Assembly: GCF_008831285.2 (NCBI RefSeq)
Contig: NC_045139.1
Location: forward strand, 15,172,354 to 15,236,353
Length of the DNA: 64,000 nucleotides
Direction: 5' to 3'
Source: Nymphaea colorata
Taxonomy: Eukaryota > Streptophyta > Magnoliopsida > Nymphaeales > Nymphaeaceae
In this document: positions 1-14,138 of the stretch, piece by piece
Layout of the letters: every line of letters starts with the position of its first letter
Position numbering within the stretch: position 1 is the stretch's first letter
Translations under genes and position numbers: made by a program
The notes under the pieces: model-generated
The model's input: the letters and a program-made list of their open reading frames with translations, nothing else
Databases searched by the model: none
Told to the model about the DNA's origin: nothing

Positions 1-3000
1 AAAAGAAGATGGATTATATCATATATCTCCTTTTCACTGTTCTTGTTTTGATATCACTAATCAGCTCCATTGGCTTTGCTGTGAAGACAAAGTTTTTGAT
101 GCCAAAATGGTGGTACCTGCAACCTGACAATACAACCAACTTGTATGACCCCAAAAATGCTTCTCTATCTGGGGTTTTTCATCTGGTTACAGCTCTAATC
201 CTGTATGGCTACCTGATTCCAATTTCACTTTATGTTTCTATTGAAATTGTGAAGGTTTTGCAAGCAACATTTATCAACCAAGATCTTCAAATGTATGATG
301 AAGAAACTGGAAACACAGCTCAGGCACGGACTTCAAATTTGAATGAGGAACTTGGTCAGGTTGATACCATTTTATCAGACAAGACTGGTACCCTCACCTG
401 CAACCAAATGGACTTCCTGAAATGCTCGATTGCTGGTGTATCATATGGTGTTGGTTCTAGTGAAGTAGAGATTGCTGCAGCTAAGCATATGGCTGTTGAT
501 CATAATCGACAAAAGGCTGACCCTGCAGGCAATCATGATATCCATTATTCATCAGAAAATGATGAAGGAAATCTCCATTCGCCAGAAATAGAATTGGAGC
601 CTATGACTACTCCCAGATTTGGGAATGGCAAAAAGCCATCGATAAAAGGATTTAGCTTTGAAGATGATCGGCTTATGAATGGAAACTGGTTGAATGAAGC
701 CAATGCTAATAGCATTTTATTGTTCTTTCGCATATTAGCACTTTGTCACACTGCCATCCCTGAGCTGAACCCTGAAACTGGTAGCTTCAATTATGAAGCA
801 GAGTCTCCAGATGAAGGTGCATTTCTTGTTGCTGCAAGAGAGTTTGGCTTTGAATTCTGTAAGAGAACCCAAACAAGCGTCTTTGTTCGAGAGCGTTATC
901 CTTCTCCTGCCCATCCAATCGAGAGGTCTGAAATTTATTTACATTTGCAGTTTCAAAAAGTTAACCTGCATCCTGATTTCCTGAAATGATGTTATCTTGC
1001 TTTTCATTGATATGTTTGTAGAGAGTACAAGGTACTTAACTTACTGGAGTTTAGCAGCAAAAGGAAGCGGATGTCTGTAATTATCCAAAATGAGGAGGGT
1101 GAAATTCTCCTTTTATGCAAGGGTGCTGACAGGTCTGCCTGCTGATTCTCTTGCTGGCATATTCTTCGTTGTTCACCTCAGAATTGTGGTCATTAATAAG
1201 CTTATTACCTCTTATAATTAATGTTTCCATCTTGATATAAATGAACCACTTAATCAATCTAGTAGAGCAATTTAGGTAAAGATGCTGGTTACAAATATTT
1301 TGTTGACCAATTGGTTTGCTGATTCCTATGGTTATGGTGTGCTAATCTTTTCAAAGAACAAGTTGCAAGCCCTCCAAAGAAAACTCATGTGAGTCAATTT
1401 GTGATCTTTACTTCTTACCTTAAACTTGCAGCATAATATTTGAAAGACTGGCAAAAACTGGGAGAACATATGAACATGATACAAGCAAGCATCTAAATGA
1501 ATATGGGGAGGCAGGACTCCGTACATTGGCTCTGGCTTACAAGAAACTCGAAGAGTCTGAGTATTTGGCTTGGAATGCAGAATTTCTCAAAGCAAAGACT
1601 ACTATAGGGCCGGATAGAGATCATCTACTTGAGCGGGTAGCGGATTTGATGGAAAAAGACTTGGTTCTGGTTGGTGCAACTGCTGTTGAAGATAAACTGC
1701 AGAAGGGGGTAAATCTCTCTCTCTTTCTCTCTCCCTCTCTCTCTCTGTTTATGTGTGCTGTGTATGCATTAACTCCAACATGATATACCACTCCACTCAT
1801 TTCATACGGCAGGTTCCTCAGTGCATAGATAAACTTGCTCAAGCCGGTCTAAAAATATGGGTACTGACGGGTGACAAAATGGAGACTGCAATCAATATTG
1901 GGTATGCTTCTATAATTAAAACATGGGATATGTTATTCTAGTTGCCTGGTTGTCTACTTCTAGCTTAACATACTTCTCTTGCAGATATGCTTGCAGTTTG
2001 CTTCGTCAAGGCATGAAAAGGATCTGCTTAAGTGCAATTATTAACACAGAATTACGGAACCAGGACCACAAAAAGGTTAGACTGATTGTTATATGCTTGA
2101 AAGAGATGATTCAGTTTCACTTTTGCAGACTAGAGGATATTTTTATGTGAAGATTTATTCATTTACTTTTGCCAAAATTAGGCTGTCAAGGAAAGCATTT
2201 TATTACAAATAACAAATGCTACACAAATGATCAAGCTTGAGAAAGATCCTCATGCTGCATTTGCTTTGGTAATTGATGGAAAGGCTTTGTCTTATGCCCT
2301 GGAGGATGACCTGAAGCATCAATTCCTGAGTTTGGCGGTTGAATGTGCATCTGTAATTTGTTGTCGAGTATCCCCAAAGCAAAAGGCACTGGTATGAATT
2401 TAATGAACCTTGATTCTTTCATAATATCTCAGTGTAAGCTTATTAGCCTTCAAGTTTCTAAACATTATTGTAGCCACATAGAGTGTTATTTCAGCTTGAT
2501 CTTTGCTATTGTGATTCTCTGTCTAGGTAACAAGACTTGTGAAAGAGGGGACTCGTAAAACAACCTTGGCTATTGGAGATGGAGCGAATGATGTTGGCAT
2601 GATTCAGGAGGCAGATATTGGTGTTGGGATTAGCGGGGTAGAGGGAATGCAGGTAAAGCAGTAAAATAACACATGTTTCTGGTTTATTTCAGGCTGGTTT
2701 GTAAACATTAAAATTCATGATCGATGCTTGCAACTTGAATTAAAAAGAAAACTGTTTCACTAAAATGAATGAATTGTCTTCCCTTGTATATAATCAATCT
2801 TTTGATTTTAAAGGTTTCTGAGGAATAAATATCAGTAGGAGGTACAAGGACCAAGGAACCAATATTTGGTGCATCTTTGACCTCAACAATTTTTATTTTC
2901 TGTACTGAGATGCAAAAGTACGAGACCTCATGCGGAAGCTATGTTTAAGCAATTAGTATTACATATTATGAGATCTTCTGTAATTTAAACCATGTAGTTG

Positions 3001-4335
3001 GTTGGACTTTTAGTTCTAACTGGCAAGATAAATGTGCTGATATAGTCTATTTTAGATACTGACTTGAGTGCAGATGGAAGATGCTGGTATATGAAGCAAA
3101 TAAGTGCTCTCAGACTACTTGCTCAATGTATTTAGATGTGCTCACAGTATTATTTTTCTGCAGGCAGTGATGGCTAGTGACTTCTCCATTTCTCAGTTTC
3201 GTTTTCTGGAAAGGCTTCTTGTGGTTCATGGGCATTGGTGCTATAAGCGAATTGCTCAGATGGTGAGGCATTTCCCAATTAATTATCAACTCGTCTTTAG
3301 CAGTTAAATGGTTGAGAACTCAATATTTCATCTTAACTGTTTCAGATTTGCTATTTCTTTTACAAAAATATTGCCTTTGGGCTCACCATTTTCTACTTCG
3401 AGGCATTCACGGGATTTTCAGGCCAGTCAGTTTATGATGATTGGTACATGCTTCTATTCAATGTCATTCTAACTTCATTACCAGTTATATCCTTGGGAGT
3501 TTTTGAGCAAGATGTTCCTTCTGAGGTCTGCTTACAGGTAGGTTCCCACGTTCTCCTTTGCATCGACTTTCTAATGCTGACAAAAAGAGCTATGCATATC
3601 TGGGTCCCTGACTCAACCTTGCTCTATTGGCTTGCTTTTTGTCTCTAGTTTCCCGCACTCTATCAGCAAGGACCAAAGAATCTCTTCTTTGACTGGTATC
3701 GCATAATTGGTTGGATGGTAAATGGTTTATATTCTTCGATCATAATTTTCTTCATCACTGTTTTCATCCTCGGCCCACAAGCATTCCGTGATGGGGGTGA
3801 GACTGCAGACATGGCTGCTGTTGGAGCAATCATGTTTACCTGTATCATCTGGGCGGTGAATTGTCAAATTGCTCTTACCATGAGCCATTTCACGTGGATC
3901 CAACATCTCTTTGTGTGGGGAAGCATCTGCACTTGGTACCTCTTCCTACTCCTCTATGGCATGTTATCACCATCCATCACAGGAAACTCCTCCCGAATTT
4001 TCATAGATGTTGTAGCCCCTGCACCCATCTACTGGATTGTGACATTTCTGATCACTGCTGCCTGCAACTTCCCCTACTTTTCCCATATCGCATTCCAGAG
4101 GGCATTCCACCCCATGGATCACCATATCATACAAGAGATAAAATATTACAAGAAGGATATTGAGGATGAGAACATGTGGAGAAGGGAAAGATCAAAGGCT
4201 CGGGAGAAAACAAAGATTGGATTTACAGCAAGGGTAGAGGCCAAAATCAGACACTTGAGAGTGAAAATGCATAAGAAGCAGACTTCTTCGGGTCCGCAAT
4301 CAGAATTTCCATCTTCTCCAATGTCAGGCGCATGA
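1..4335 (+). CDS. ALA: P4-type ATPase (phospholipid-transporting flippase), 5'-truncated by window edge
   Basis: P4-ATPases flip phospholipids toward the cytosolic leaflet of secretory and plasma membranes, usually with a CDC50/ALIS partner. I placed ten exons: <1-925, 1022-1132, 1432-1708, 1813-1901, 1985-2075, 2182-2391, 2527-2652, 3164-3262, 3346-3537 and 3649-4335. All join in one frame to give about 932 residues, so roughly the first quarter lies left of the window. Visible in order: TM3; TM4 with the P4-specific PISL motif; the phosphorylation motif DKTGT (Asp codon 378-380); the nucleotide-binding domain; the TGD hinge motif in the exon at 1813; GDGAND at 2575-2592; then the hydrophobic TM5-TM10 block in the last three exons and a basic cytosolic tail. 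All key residues are intact, so it looks functional. The sequence resembles the Arabidopsis ALA4-7/ALA9-12 group, from memory. The ATG at 9 is an internal Met, not the start. Confidence 0.95.
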
Positions 4336-7300
4336 TACATGCCTTCTCTCATTTTCGATTTTTTTTAGTCCTTGTAATTCTTTTTGCTTTTTGGTCTACA
4401 TATTCATTTTATACATTTATTTTGATCTGGGGTTGTGTCAGTCCCCACTATAATGCTGTGAATGTATGTATTATATTTTTCTTTCTATACAGAGCTCTTG
4501 CACATCATAAGATTGTCTCATGAATCCTATTTTCATGGTTCTGGCCCTTCTGGCTTATTTTGATTTACCTTCATAGTCTTTTCGCTTTTGCTTCTTGATC
4601 TGGCCGACAGAAATTATTCAAATGGAGACTAAAAGAGAGAGAGAGAGAGATAGCACAGATGGCTTAGAGAAGATACACTGCCAACGTGTATCATCATGCT
4701 ATGGGCCTCGTGTATAGATAAAGTACAAAAACGGGGAAAAAAGAAAATCAATCTTTGCAAATATTTGTTAAGCCTTTCACATGCGGCCCTCTATCATCTT
4801 CTTCTCCAACTTTCATACTTGGCGAGCCATTTTTATTCTTTGTCTCTGTATTGTTATCCGCCGTCTCAGCCCATGCTGGAGGCAGAAGATCAAAAAACGT
4901 GAAAAAACTTAATTATCCGCTATCTTGTGGCTTCTCGTCACTTTTCTTCCTCTAACGTTATGCAGAAAAAAGATTACCCGCTTATGTTTCTGCATTTAGT
5001 TTATCGGAAAAAGAAATACAACGGAACCTACGTTCCTTTAGGACTAGATAAAGGAAACGAATATCCACAAAAGAAATACGAAGTTCTACAACAGTGACGT
5101 GAACCTTAATATGATTATCAAAGGATAGTCATTCACTGAGGCGATAATTGACCCATCCGACCAAGGCCTACAGATGATGAAGAAGATGGCGACGAAGCAT
5201 TCTGGAGTGCTTCTATTTTGATTACAGACTATCTAGAGGAACGATAGGGACTCTCTCTCTGTCTCTCTCCCTGTCTACCACAAGACGCTGCAAGTTCTTG
5301 ATTCTTTCTTCAGTATCCGCCATATTCATCACCCCACTACAGCACATATCCCTCTTTTCTGGCTTACGTTTCAAATCGGTCCATGAATTTGTTGAGAAGA
5401 CCTTTATTTGTTTGGAATGAAATAATGCCAAACATGATTTTGATAAAACGGTACACATGTATTTCTGCATGTAACATAAACCCATTTCCATGCGTATGTA
5501 ACTGCATTTTTTAAGTTGCCAATCTGCCGAAAGCGACGAACAGTTATCCCAATACAAAAATGTGAAAGGTTGTTTGTTGTCGTGAAAGTTTCAAAAGTTT
5601 CTTCAAGGTGACCTTTTCTGGATTGCTCTAATTTGGTTTCCTCGTAAGGAAAAAGACACTACTCTGATCTTTTATCCTGCTCTGTTGCTGAAGGGTCCAT
5701 CCTGATTTGATTGTTCACTAGTAAAGGTTAAAAACTGGGGAACTCCACAGCCGGAGTTTTCCTGATTACTCATTAGTAAAGGTAGGATAAAAAAAAAGAC
5801 AAATACGGAGAAAAAAATCCTCTGAAATTTCTGATTCTTACCACTTCATTAAAATTACAAATTGCATTTATGTCAGCAAAGAAAACTCCATCCTTGCTAC
5901 CTTTTTGACTTTATATATCAAAGCGGCATAATGACCTTCATCAAACTTCATTTTGTTGAGAAAGATGCAACGTTATCAATTTCACCTCCTTATCGGAGCG
6001 TATCAGCAGCGGTGCAATACAAGGCCGATGCGAGTTCATATATTTTTATTTGTCATTTTAAAGACAATTTAAAATGTTCAATAGTATTTTTTTAAATTCA
6101 TAATAAAAACGACATGAGCTTATACATGACGATATGTACCGACTGATATACTATGTCAGTGAGCAAACTGTTTAAGGTGCCGGTACCATTCTTCGTAACA
6201 TGAATGATGACTTCAGGCAGGTTGGCTCGAAAGAAAAAGTGCGAGCATTATCATAAGCCCAAGTTCATGCAAGCTCGGAAAAATATCTAGTATTGGTTTG
6301 CTGGGATTTCTTTCGTTTCATTTTCTCCTAGTTCATCTATAAAAGAATGAACTTAAGTCAATTGAAAGGCAGTAACTGCTTTCATATTATGACTATGGTA
6401 AGCTGCTAGCTATGATTAAAGTAAAACAGAAGACAGATTTGTCTTGAAAATGCCAATGGCAGAGAGACTTGTCCCAGAAATCAAAGATGTACTTGGGGAA
6501 AACATATTTGTTTCTTCTCATACCAAAAACAAGTATAATTTCTAATTTGTCTATATTATCCAATCCCAACTTTGTTTTCCTTTTTCTTGAGTACCAAAGT
6601 TGAGCTTGGCTATGCTTTGAACTCAAACACCAAAAGAGAATAGAGTATTTGGCTTAAAATCTATGAGCAAGTCTGAATTCATTACAGGCATATAATTCTA
6701 GCTAGTGATTTGTTGAGATGTAGAAATCGCCCCCCTTCCTGCTGCCTTAGGATGTAGAGCTGTTTGGACCTGGGCAAGAAGCAAGACACCCGTCAAATGG
6801 AGTACAATGTATCTACCATTTAAATGTAGAAAAATAGCGCCCATAGAAATCAAATTGATGATCAAGTGCCTGACCGGCTACGCTACACAAGGGGAATAAT
6901 AACAGCATTAGAATCAACAATCACAAACATATTCACATGCACGATGCATGTCCGTTCATAAATGTGCATATTTCAGATCCGCTTTCTGACCTTTTACTTA
7001 ATGTTAGCATGGGAATGACAAAGCGCCTAAAAATCTATTCCATAGTTTTGAACATCCAGTTACCTCGGTCGATAAAAGAACATAAACCACAATCCCGAAA
7101 TCAGTATAAGTTTGTCATCACCAATTTAGAATTTCGAAAAAAGTAATTCCAGTTGCAAGTTTCTCAATAACATTATTTTTCTTTTCAGCGTGCTTCAGTC
7201 ATAGATAACAACAAAACTCAGAAGTTGCGCTTCTGATTCACTTTCCTCTTCACACTGCTATCCTGAATCCTACTACTCGCTCAAAAGACAAGCCATTGTA

Positions 7301-7645
7301 AGTGGCTCGAATATTACTTCTTTTTTTCATTGTGAAGTTGAAGTGATCCGATCATGATTTTTCCAAACACGAGGAGTGAACAAGATCGAACTGAGCTCAA
7401 TGACAAACCAAATCAAGCAGTTTGAAGCAACTTGGTTCGATGACCAGTCCTACCTGAGCTCAAGCTAATTGGTTGACTGGCAAGGGATCAACAGAGTAGC
7501 AGGGAGGATTCTGTTTCTGGACCGGGTCGGCCTACAATTGGCACCAAAATTGCGGTACTGCAGCTTTTCTCCAACTGATCTGGACGCACTAAGCCACTAA
7601 CGGAAGCACCACCAACCACTCTGCGGCCGCTACTACTCTGCTCCC
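4336..7645. other. Intergenic: flippase 3' UTR and upstream region of the hydrolase gene
   Basis: No supportable gene. The first few hundred bases after the flippase stop are T-rich and probably hold its 3' UTR. A short GA tract lies near 4636-4650. The motif AGTAAAGG recurs at about 5720 and 5773, with an AACTCC/GGAGTT hairpin between. A 111-aa minus-strand ORF at 5222-5557 has no recognisable domain and no splice or codon signal I trust. The last ~400 bases are presumably the hydrolase promoter and 5' leader. Confidence 0.5.
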
Positions 7646-10600
7646 ATGATTGGCTACAGTATTCCCATGAGAAACCTGGCTGCCATACCGTTTTCTTCTT
7701 CCCCGGCTTGGCTCTGGCATGGTTCGTCGCTTCAGATGAGGTGGGCATCGCTTAGTCTTCGTACAAATGGCCTCCCTCGGCTCAAACTCTTCCTGCAAGT
7801 GAGGTTTCAGTCAAGTGAGTCTGTCATTCTCTCTCTCAGAAGACAAACAGAGAGTTTGTGATTCATACCATCTTACTACTTCGTACAAAATGAAAACCAA
7901 CCTTTGGGCTTGATGTTGGCGATAGTGTGGATTTCGATTCACCCATCAAAATTTTTCCCTTTTCATTTTTTGGATATTTATTTGGGGTTTTCATGCTTTT
8001 GTTTTCTTTTCGATACGTTTGATGATTTCTTGAATTTGTTATTTTGATTTCGCCGGATTACCAGTGTGGGGATTTCAAATTCTTGCGTTCCGATTCATGC
8101 AATGTTGATAAAAAAGGAAACGTACCTGGATGGTGAACTAATTTCAATTTAGAACCGTATTTCAACTCTTCTTTCTGCTGTTCACTGCGTGGAACATAGA
8201 GGAAAGCGTCTAAAAGCTCTAGAGTGCATTATTCAGTTTGCTAGTTAGGCACTTATATAGACTTATATATAGTGAATTGCCTTCTATGTTTTGCTTCTTG
8301 AACGTTCTGATTGATTGTTGCTAAGCAGTGCAGGATGCTCAGCAATTGATACTCCGAGACGAGTGCCCGACGAGCTCTCGGAAATCATATTTATCGGAAC
8401 GGGAACTAGTGAAGGCATCCCACGAGTTAGTTGTCTCACGGATCCACTGAAGACATGTCCTGTACGGTGACTACCTCCACAGGCTATTGATTTCTCTATG
8501 GCCATTGCATGTTTTATTGCTAATGCAGCCAGCTTCAATATGCTGAAGAAAACTCCCAATTGGATTTACAGGTGTGTTCAAAGGCGATGGAACCAAACAA
8601 TAAAAATAGACGGCTCAATACAAGCATTCTCATTCGCTATTCTAATTCTTCTGGAAACAGGAACATTCTTATCGACGTTGGCAAGTATGTAAGAATTTAT
8701 CAAATTTTGCTGATAATGTTCTTTCTTTTTGCGTGAAATGTATACAGTGATAAATTATTAAATCAGTTAGCTATTGTATTGACACGAGTTTGTTTCTTTC
8801 CCGCTGGCTATTATCGTCATTAGCTGCTGCAAATTGGTTAGCTTCTTACGTTAGCTGGAAGCAACTACGTTATCAGGCCCAAGTCTATTTATGCGATGCA
8901 ATATTTTTTATATGGAAAGGATGCTTGACTAGGTCAAGCATGTAATCCTTTTTTTTTTGGACCATTTCACAGTAAAACATTTTTAGACGATTTCTTTTTT
9001 CCCTGTGCGGTATCTTGAACTGCATTGCTGCCATTTTTAAGGGCATGATTTTAGTCATTTCTATATGTGTTCCTTGCTCTCCTTTGAGTGTTGGGTGAAG
9101 TAATAATATTCTGATTCTGTTTGCAGATTCTTCTATCACAGTGCACTTAGGTGGTTCCCTCAGTTTGGGTAATTTCCTATCCTTTGGTTGTTCCATATTT
9201 TTTTTTCTTTTTTAAACATTCCATTTCTCTTTTCTTGAAGACGAGAAAAAAAGAAGCCAGTCTTTCCACTCTCCTTTTTGAAGCTTTAGATGGTAGAACA
9301 TATAGGCACAATGGTTCTGTGATTTTTCTGTTTCTCTAGTAATGTTTCATTTAGAAGAAGCACCTTTCCATGTGCATTTCAAATGTCTTGCCTTTTCCTA
9401 TTATAATTATTACCTTGTCTGTCAGACTTAGAAATATTGATGCTGTCATTATTACCCACTCACATGCGGACGCAATTGGAGGTACCGTGCTTGCTCCCTA
9501 ATACTGATTTGTTCTATGTGCTCCGGTGGATGATCAGCATAGCTGTAGGAAATACCATATTGTCAGATATTACTAGAGTATTTGGTGTCTCACTTTTATT
9601 TTGTTTATGCAATATTTCAGACGGCATAAATTATTATTGGTAACCAAGTTATGTTTGTGTGCATGATTCAATGAAGAGTGTCATTTTTATATTGCCTACA
9701 GGGCAGGTATATGTCATTCAAATGTGTGATGATCCATACCATGAATATGGATTGTAAAAGTAATTGTTGATCCTCCTATAATAAATAATATCTAGGCACT
9801 GGTGTGAGCTTAAGGAGGCAGACTCATGTTTAAACCTTGTTATATTGATGCTGTTATATGTGAACAATTAACTTCTGCTGGTATTATTGTCCTTCTCTTT
9901 GTTGATAATATGAACTAAATATAATGACAAGGAATATAAAAGAAAAAACTGCTTCTGGTACAGTATTTAGATGACTGATCTGGGTTGTACTGCTTAATTA
10001 TTATCACACTAGATAATGCACATGTGGTTCGTGTGGTCAATCTATTTCTACATGCAACTACTCATGATATGCACAATTGTGGTCCCTCATGTTTACTATA
10101 TATAAAATATTCCTTTTGGAGAATTTTTCTGCTGTTTTCTTAGTTATCTTATGTATATGCTGATCGGATGGATGATATTGTTCATATCTATGCTACAATA
10201 CATTATTATGCTTAAGTGATCCTCCATTTCATGGTGAGCTAAGAAATAACAAGAAGTACCTTCTGCGTTACTCATGTGTAGTAGCGAACAAATGACTATC
10301 ACCACAATGGACTTGCATTGCTGAACTCATGGCTATATGCACATGACAGATCACATTTTTTTCAGCAATAAAAAAGTTTTGCTCATATTGCTACTAATAG
10401 ACTTCCATAAATTAACCGGATTGTATATTCAAATTTTGACTGGCAAATCTGTTTCTTCTTGAAGAGTGAGCTAGTGGGACATTTGACATCCCATCTTGGT
10501 ACGGATAATGCTAATTGTTGTGCCTGTTATGCTTTTAAAAATTTTAGATAACTGGCAAACTAATTGCAAAGTAGGCATACCTGCTCAAGAAATTACAATC

Positions 10601-12971
10601 TTCTTTACAGGTGCACATTTGTCCTTTCTGCAGGTCTTGACGATCTTCGGGATTGGACAAACAATGTCCATGCCTGCATACCAATATATGTAGCAAAGCG
10701 TGATTTTGAGGTTCAAATTTTATTTTTCTTATTCTAAATTAGATTGGCTTTATTAAGCAGAGGCATCAGCTTATTTCAATGGGGAACGAATGTGATAGAT
10801 TTTGATATCCTCATATTGAGGAAGCTGGTTCAGTAATTAGAATGATTTAAAAATCTGCTGTTCTTTTTAGATCCTTATTTTGTCCTAGTCAAGGACATTG
10901 AAGAAATTTCTCTTTAGCTTACCACCATAAAAAGCAATTTATCATATTCTCTTCATCATGATAGGTAATGAAGAAGACACATTACTATTTAGTGGATACA
11001 AGTGTAATTATACCGGGAGCTGCTGTTTCAGAGTTGCAGTTTAACATTATAAACGAAGAACCCTTTATTGTCCATGATCTGAAGGTTTGATAATGTATTT
11101 TTTCCTTTTGAAGGTTATACTTGCACACACACACAAACACACACCCTTACAGACAAAGCACACATACATGCACACACATATATCCCTGATGATCCAGCTT
11201 TAGCATTGTAGACAAGGGATTTTATTTAGATATGTGCAGCTAGGTTTATCATTGAGAATATGTGCAAGTCCATCTGAACTTTCTGGAATTTTCTTAGGAG
11301 ATGTAATTGAATTTCTAACTTAGTGAATCTTTGAGTTTCTTCCAGGTGACTCCTTTACCTGTATGGCATGGAAAAGGTTATCGTTCCCTTGGTTTTCGTT
11401 TTGGAAACATTTGTTACATTAGGTAATTGATATTATTCAATACTACATGCAATGGTTTGGAGTAATGTTGCCTAGATTTCTTTCTATATGAAAAATGTAC
11501 GATCCCATCATCAGTTTAATTTTATCTCTGCAGTGATGTTAGTGAGATTCCAGAGGAAACATATCTGCTGCTCAAGGACTGTGAAATCTTGATTATGGTA
11601 CAGTTCCCTCCTCCTGTTTGCATCAGAATTTAAGTGCAGCAGGCAGCAGCAATACAATGTAGGCACTGTAGATGTTTTTTCCATTAACATTAGGATATAA
11701 GGTTGTGCTGTGCTTTTTTCAGGACGCACTGAGACCGGATCGGTCATCCGCAACACATTTTGGGCTACCAAGAGTAAGCTATTTCAAAGATCCATTATTA
11801 GTTTGGTTTATATTGTACTGGCATGAATCATCTTGATTGTTTACCAGGCATTAGATGAAGTCCGAAGAATTCAACCGAGGAGGACATTTTTCACAGGTAT
11901 CCTTTAATTCATAGATTTGACTTGTATTTCTCTCAACTTCTTTAAAAAACAATAAAAAAACTGAAAGGCTTCTTTGACTATTTTTCATATTATATAGAAA
12001 ATCTGGGTTTGCTGTTGGATACCTCATACCTGCATGTCTATTGTTTTAAAAAGTTAAACCATCTAATGTAAGGATTTCCAAATTCAAAATTTCAAACAAC
12101 TCCAGATTGTAAGGATTTCCATCTCCAACTTAAATTGTTATTATTATTATTATATTGTATATATGCCGTTGTGACCCACTTTGTTTTATTTCTACTCTAT
12201 AGAAGATTGTTCTTTAAAAAAATCCTTATTAGCATAAGCCGTTTTGGGACATATGCCAACTTTGAGTTAAGAAAGATGGATCTAGCCTCAGCAGGATTCT
12301 CATTGAACCCATCTGAGAATCATCTAGACAAATTTAGCCATGCCAATTTGCAACAGTTTTCCTTTCTTTATTTCTTCCCCTCTTTTCTTTGGTTGGTAAA
12401 GGAAAACACCTAGTTTTCTGGATATTCCAGATTCACCAGCCTGGGAGTTGCGGTGCTTACCATGCTTTTTCTTGGTGGTTCCTCTATAGCTGAGGGCTTT
12501 AAGGAAAGTCAAATAGCTAGCTTTGTGAAGCGTCTAAAGATGCCCATTTCTAATCCTGCCAGACTGCCAGTGTGCACCCTAAATATTTTCTAATAATTTT
12601 TCCTCATAAGGTATGTTAGATGAGTTATATTCAGGATTGAATTCTCTATGAGGTCTCTGCCCAATTATATAGTCTAGTCAAGGACTTGTCATGATCATCA
12701 TCGTAGAGTTTTTCATTGTGGAAACATTATAGTGAAACATGCATCTGGATGTTGGCAACATGCCCACCAACAAGATCAATAGGATGACAGGCCTCTGATA
12801 GTACAAAAAGATGAAAGTGAGTCTACTAATGAATGTTTTTTGGTGCTTAAAGGAATGATGCATTTGATGGATCATGACAAGGTGAATGAAGATCTTGCTA
12901 AATTGATGGAAACAGAAGGCTTAGATGTTCAATTAAGCTATGACGGCCTCCGAGTCCCTATAAAACTTTAA
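7646..12971 (+). CDS. Metallo-beta-lactamase-fold hydrolase (PhnP-like family), probably organelle-targeted
   Basis: Twelve exons: 7646-7814, 8334-8461, 8572-8684, 9127-9168, 9426-9481, 10634-10710, 10965-11084, 11346-11422, 11534-11597, 11723-11773, 11848-11896 and 12853-12971. They sum to 1065 nt, or 354 aa plus stop. Seen: a basic, Ser/Leu-rich N-terminus (possible transit peptide); IFIGTGTSEGIPR; the metal-binding signature THSHADAIGG in the exon at 9426, HxHxDA rather than the common HxHxDH; LPVWHG and YISDVS further on; the family-typical end DGLRVPI. It closely resembles, from memory, the plant proteins annotated 'putative hydrolase C777.06c' (At3g13800 type). The substrate is unknown; PhnP relatives hydrolyse phosphoribosyl cyclic phosphates. 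Exon 1 is the least certain: I chose the strong donor GTGAGT at 7815 and the acceptor before 8334 because only that pair, or a weaker donor at 7804, keeps frame. Introns 5 and 11 are long. Confidence 0.88.
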
Positions 12972-13669
12972 GTTACTTGTCATGTGCATTTATTCTTTCC
13001 ACCTTCATGGTGGACCTTTTTATTAGCCCTGAATCGACCAGGGAAAAATGAGTATAAATTTATCGTTGTACAATATCATGTCCTTGCCATGACATAATGT
13101 TTCAATTTGTGGAGGTCTTCTTCTATCTGAAGTTTGCAGAATTAGTGTAAATCATAGTTGTCTGTATTTTTCTTTCTTTGAACATTAACTTGCCATGTCC
13201 CTACTTTCCACATTTTGGCCTTTGATGCCATCGATCTGAGGGCCCATCCAGGTAAGAACGGTGTAATTGAGACCTGGAAGCCGCTCGTCTTAAAGATGAA
13301 GGGGAAATAGCTATCCTGAGATTTCTGTTTGAAGCGCCTTGGACCCGATCAACTTTCTGCTCCACTTGGTCTGAATTCAGCTGACACAAAACAAGAGGAG
13401 GAGCTGTGGCAATGAGGGGTTTAACAAATTGATGGACAATCTTAAGAAAAATGGAGCACATGGATGGTGCCGGATCCAGCATTTAGCAATTGGCTAACCC
13501 CACCCTGAGCGTCCAAAGAACAAGAAAATCAACTAAACAAAGTTATCTTAATGATTCAAATTTTGGATGCATCCTTAAATCAAAGATTTTAACATTGGAT
13601 ATAGCCGATTGTGAAGCGATGTGTAGAAAATTGTAATTGCGTCTATCTCGATCCTAAGCCAAACCCAAT

Positions 13670-13718
<49 letters not shown>

Positions 13719-14138
13719 ATGGTGTGTAGTACCAGGTGCTGAGTGCAATCTAAATTTTCTTAATTCAATTCGTTGACTCTTTAGTACTTCCATTTTCTGT
13801 GAAATCACTATTTCAATTTCAAATACCAAAACTATAACATTGGTCCTTGAGGAAACTGGAATTAGTATCCAGCTGAGCCTCACTCCAAGCATGTCCGAGC
13901 CATTTGTATGATTAATGAATCTATATAGCTGCATACGAGGTGAGAGAAAATCCCTGGTTCGCTCTTGGGCTTTCACAGTCTCTTTGTATCATATTAATGC
14001 AAGTTTACAAATGATATAATGTAAATTGTTCGTGCTAGCTAGTATATGCGCTAACAGTCGATGTTTAACAGTGCAAAGTTGGGTTATTGACGAACAGTAA
14101 GAAGCTCGAGCGCGGCTTGTTTTCTTGGCAAAGTAATC
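12972..14138. other. Intergenic with a long CT microsatellite
   Basis: Holds the presumed 3' UTR of the hydrolase and a long (CT)n tract. A 93-aa minus-strand ORF at 13201-13482 shows no domain I recognise. No gene is supported. Confidence 0.5.
13672..13717. repeat. (CT)n microsatellite, ~46 bp
   Basis: Uninterrupted CT dinucleotide run of about 23 units, the longest pure CT tract in the window. It is likely length-polymorphic. It sits about 700 bp past the hydrolase stop and 420 bp before the copia remnant. Confidence 0.97.

Noticed and set aside
9-989. ATG at 9 as the start of a 326-aa protein
   Set aside because: It is an internal Met in TM3 of a P4-ATPase; the upstream bases continue in frame (Lys-Lys), and the end at 989 is read-through into an intron.
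5222-5557. 111-aa minus-strand ORF
   Set aside because: No homology recognised, and its C-terminus is the translation of a CTCTCTGTCTCTC simple tract.
12135-12413. 92-aa ORF in the last hydrolase intron
   Set aside because: Lies wholly inside intron 11 (11897-12852), whose flanking exons join perfectly in frame; no domain.
13672-13717. CT tract as a functional polypyrimidine or promoter element
   Set aside because: No nearby exon or start fits; the simplest reading is a microsatellite.
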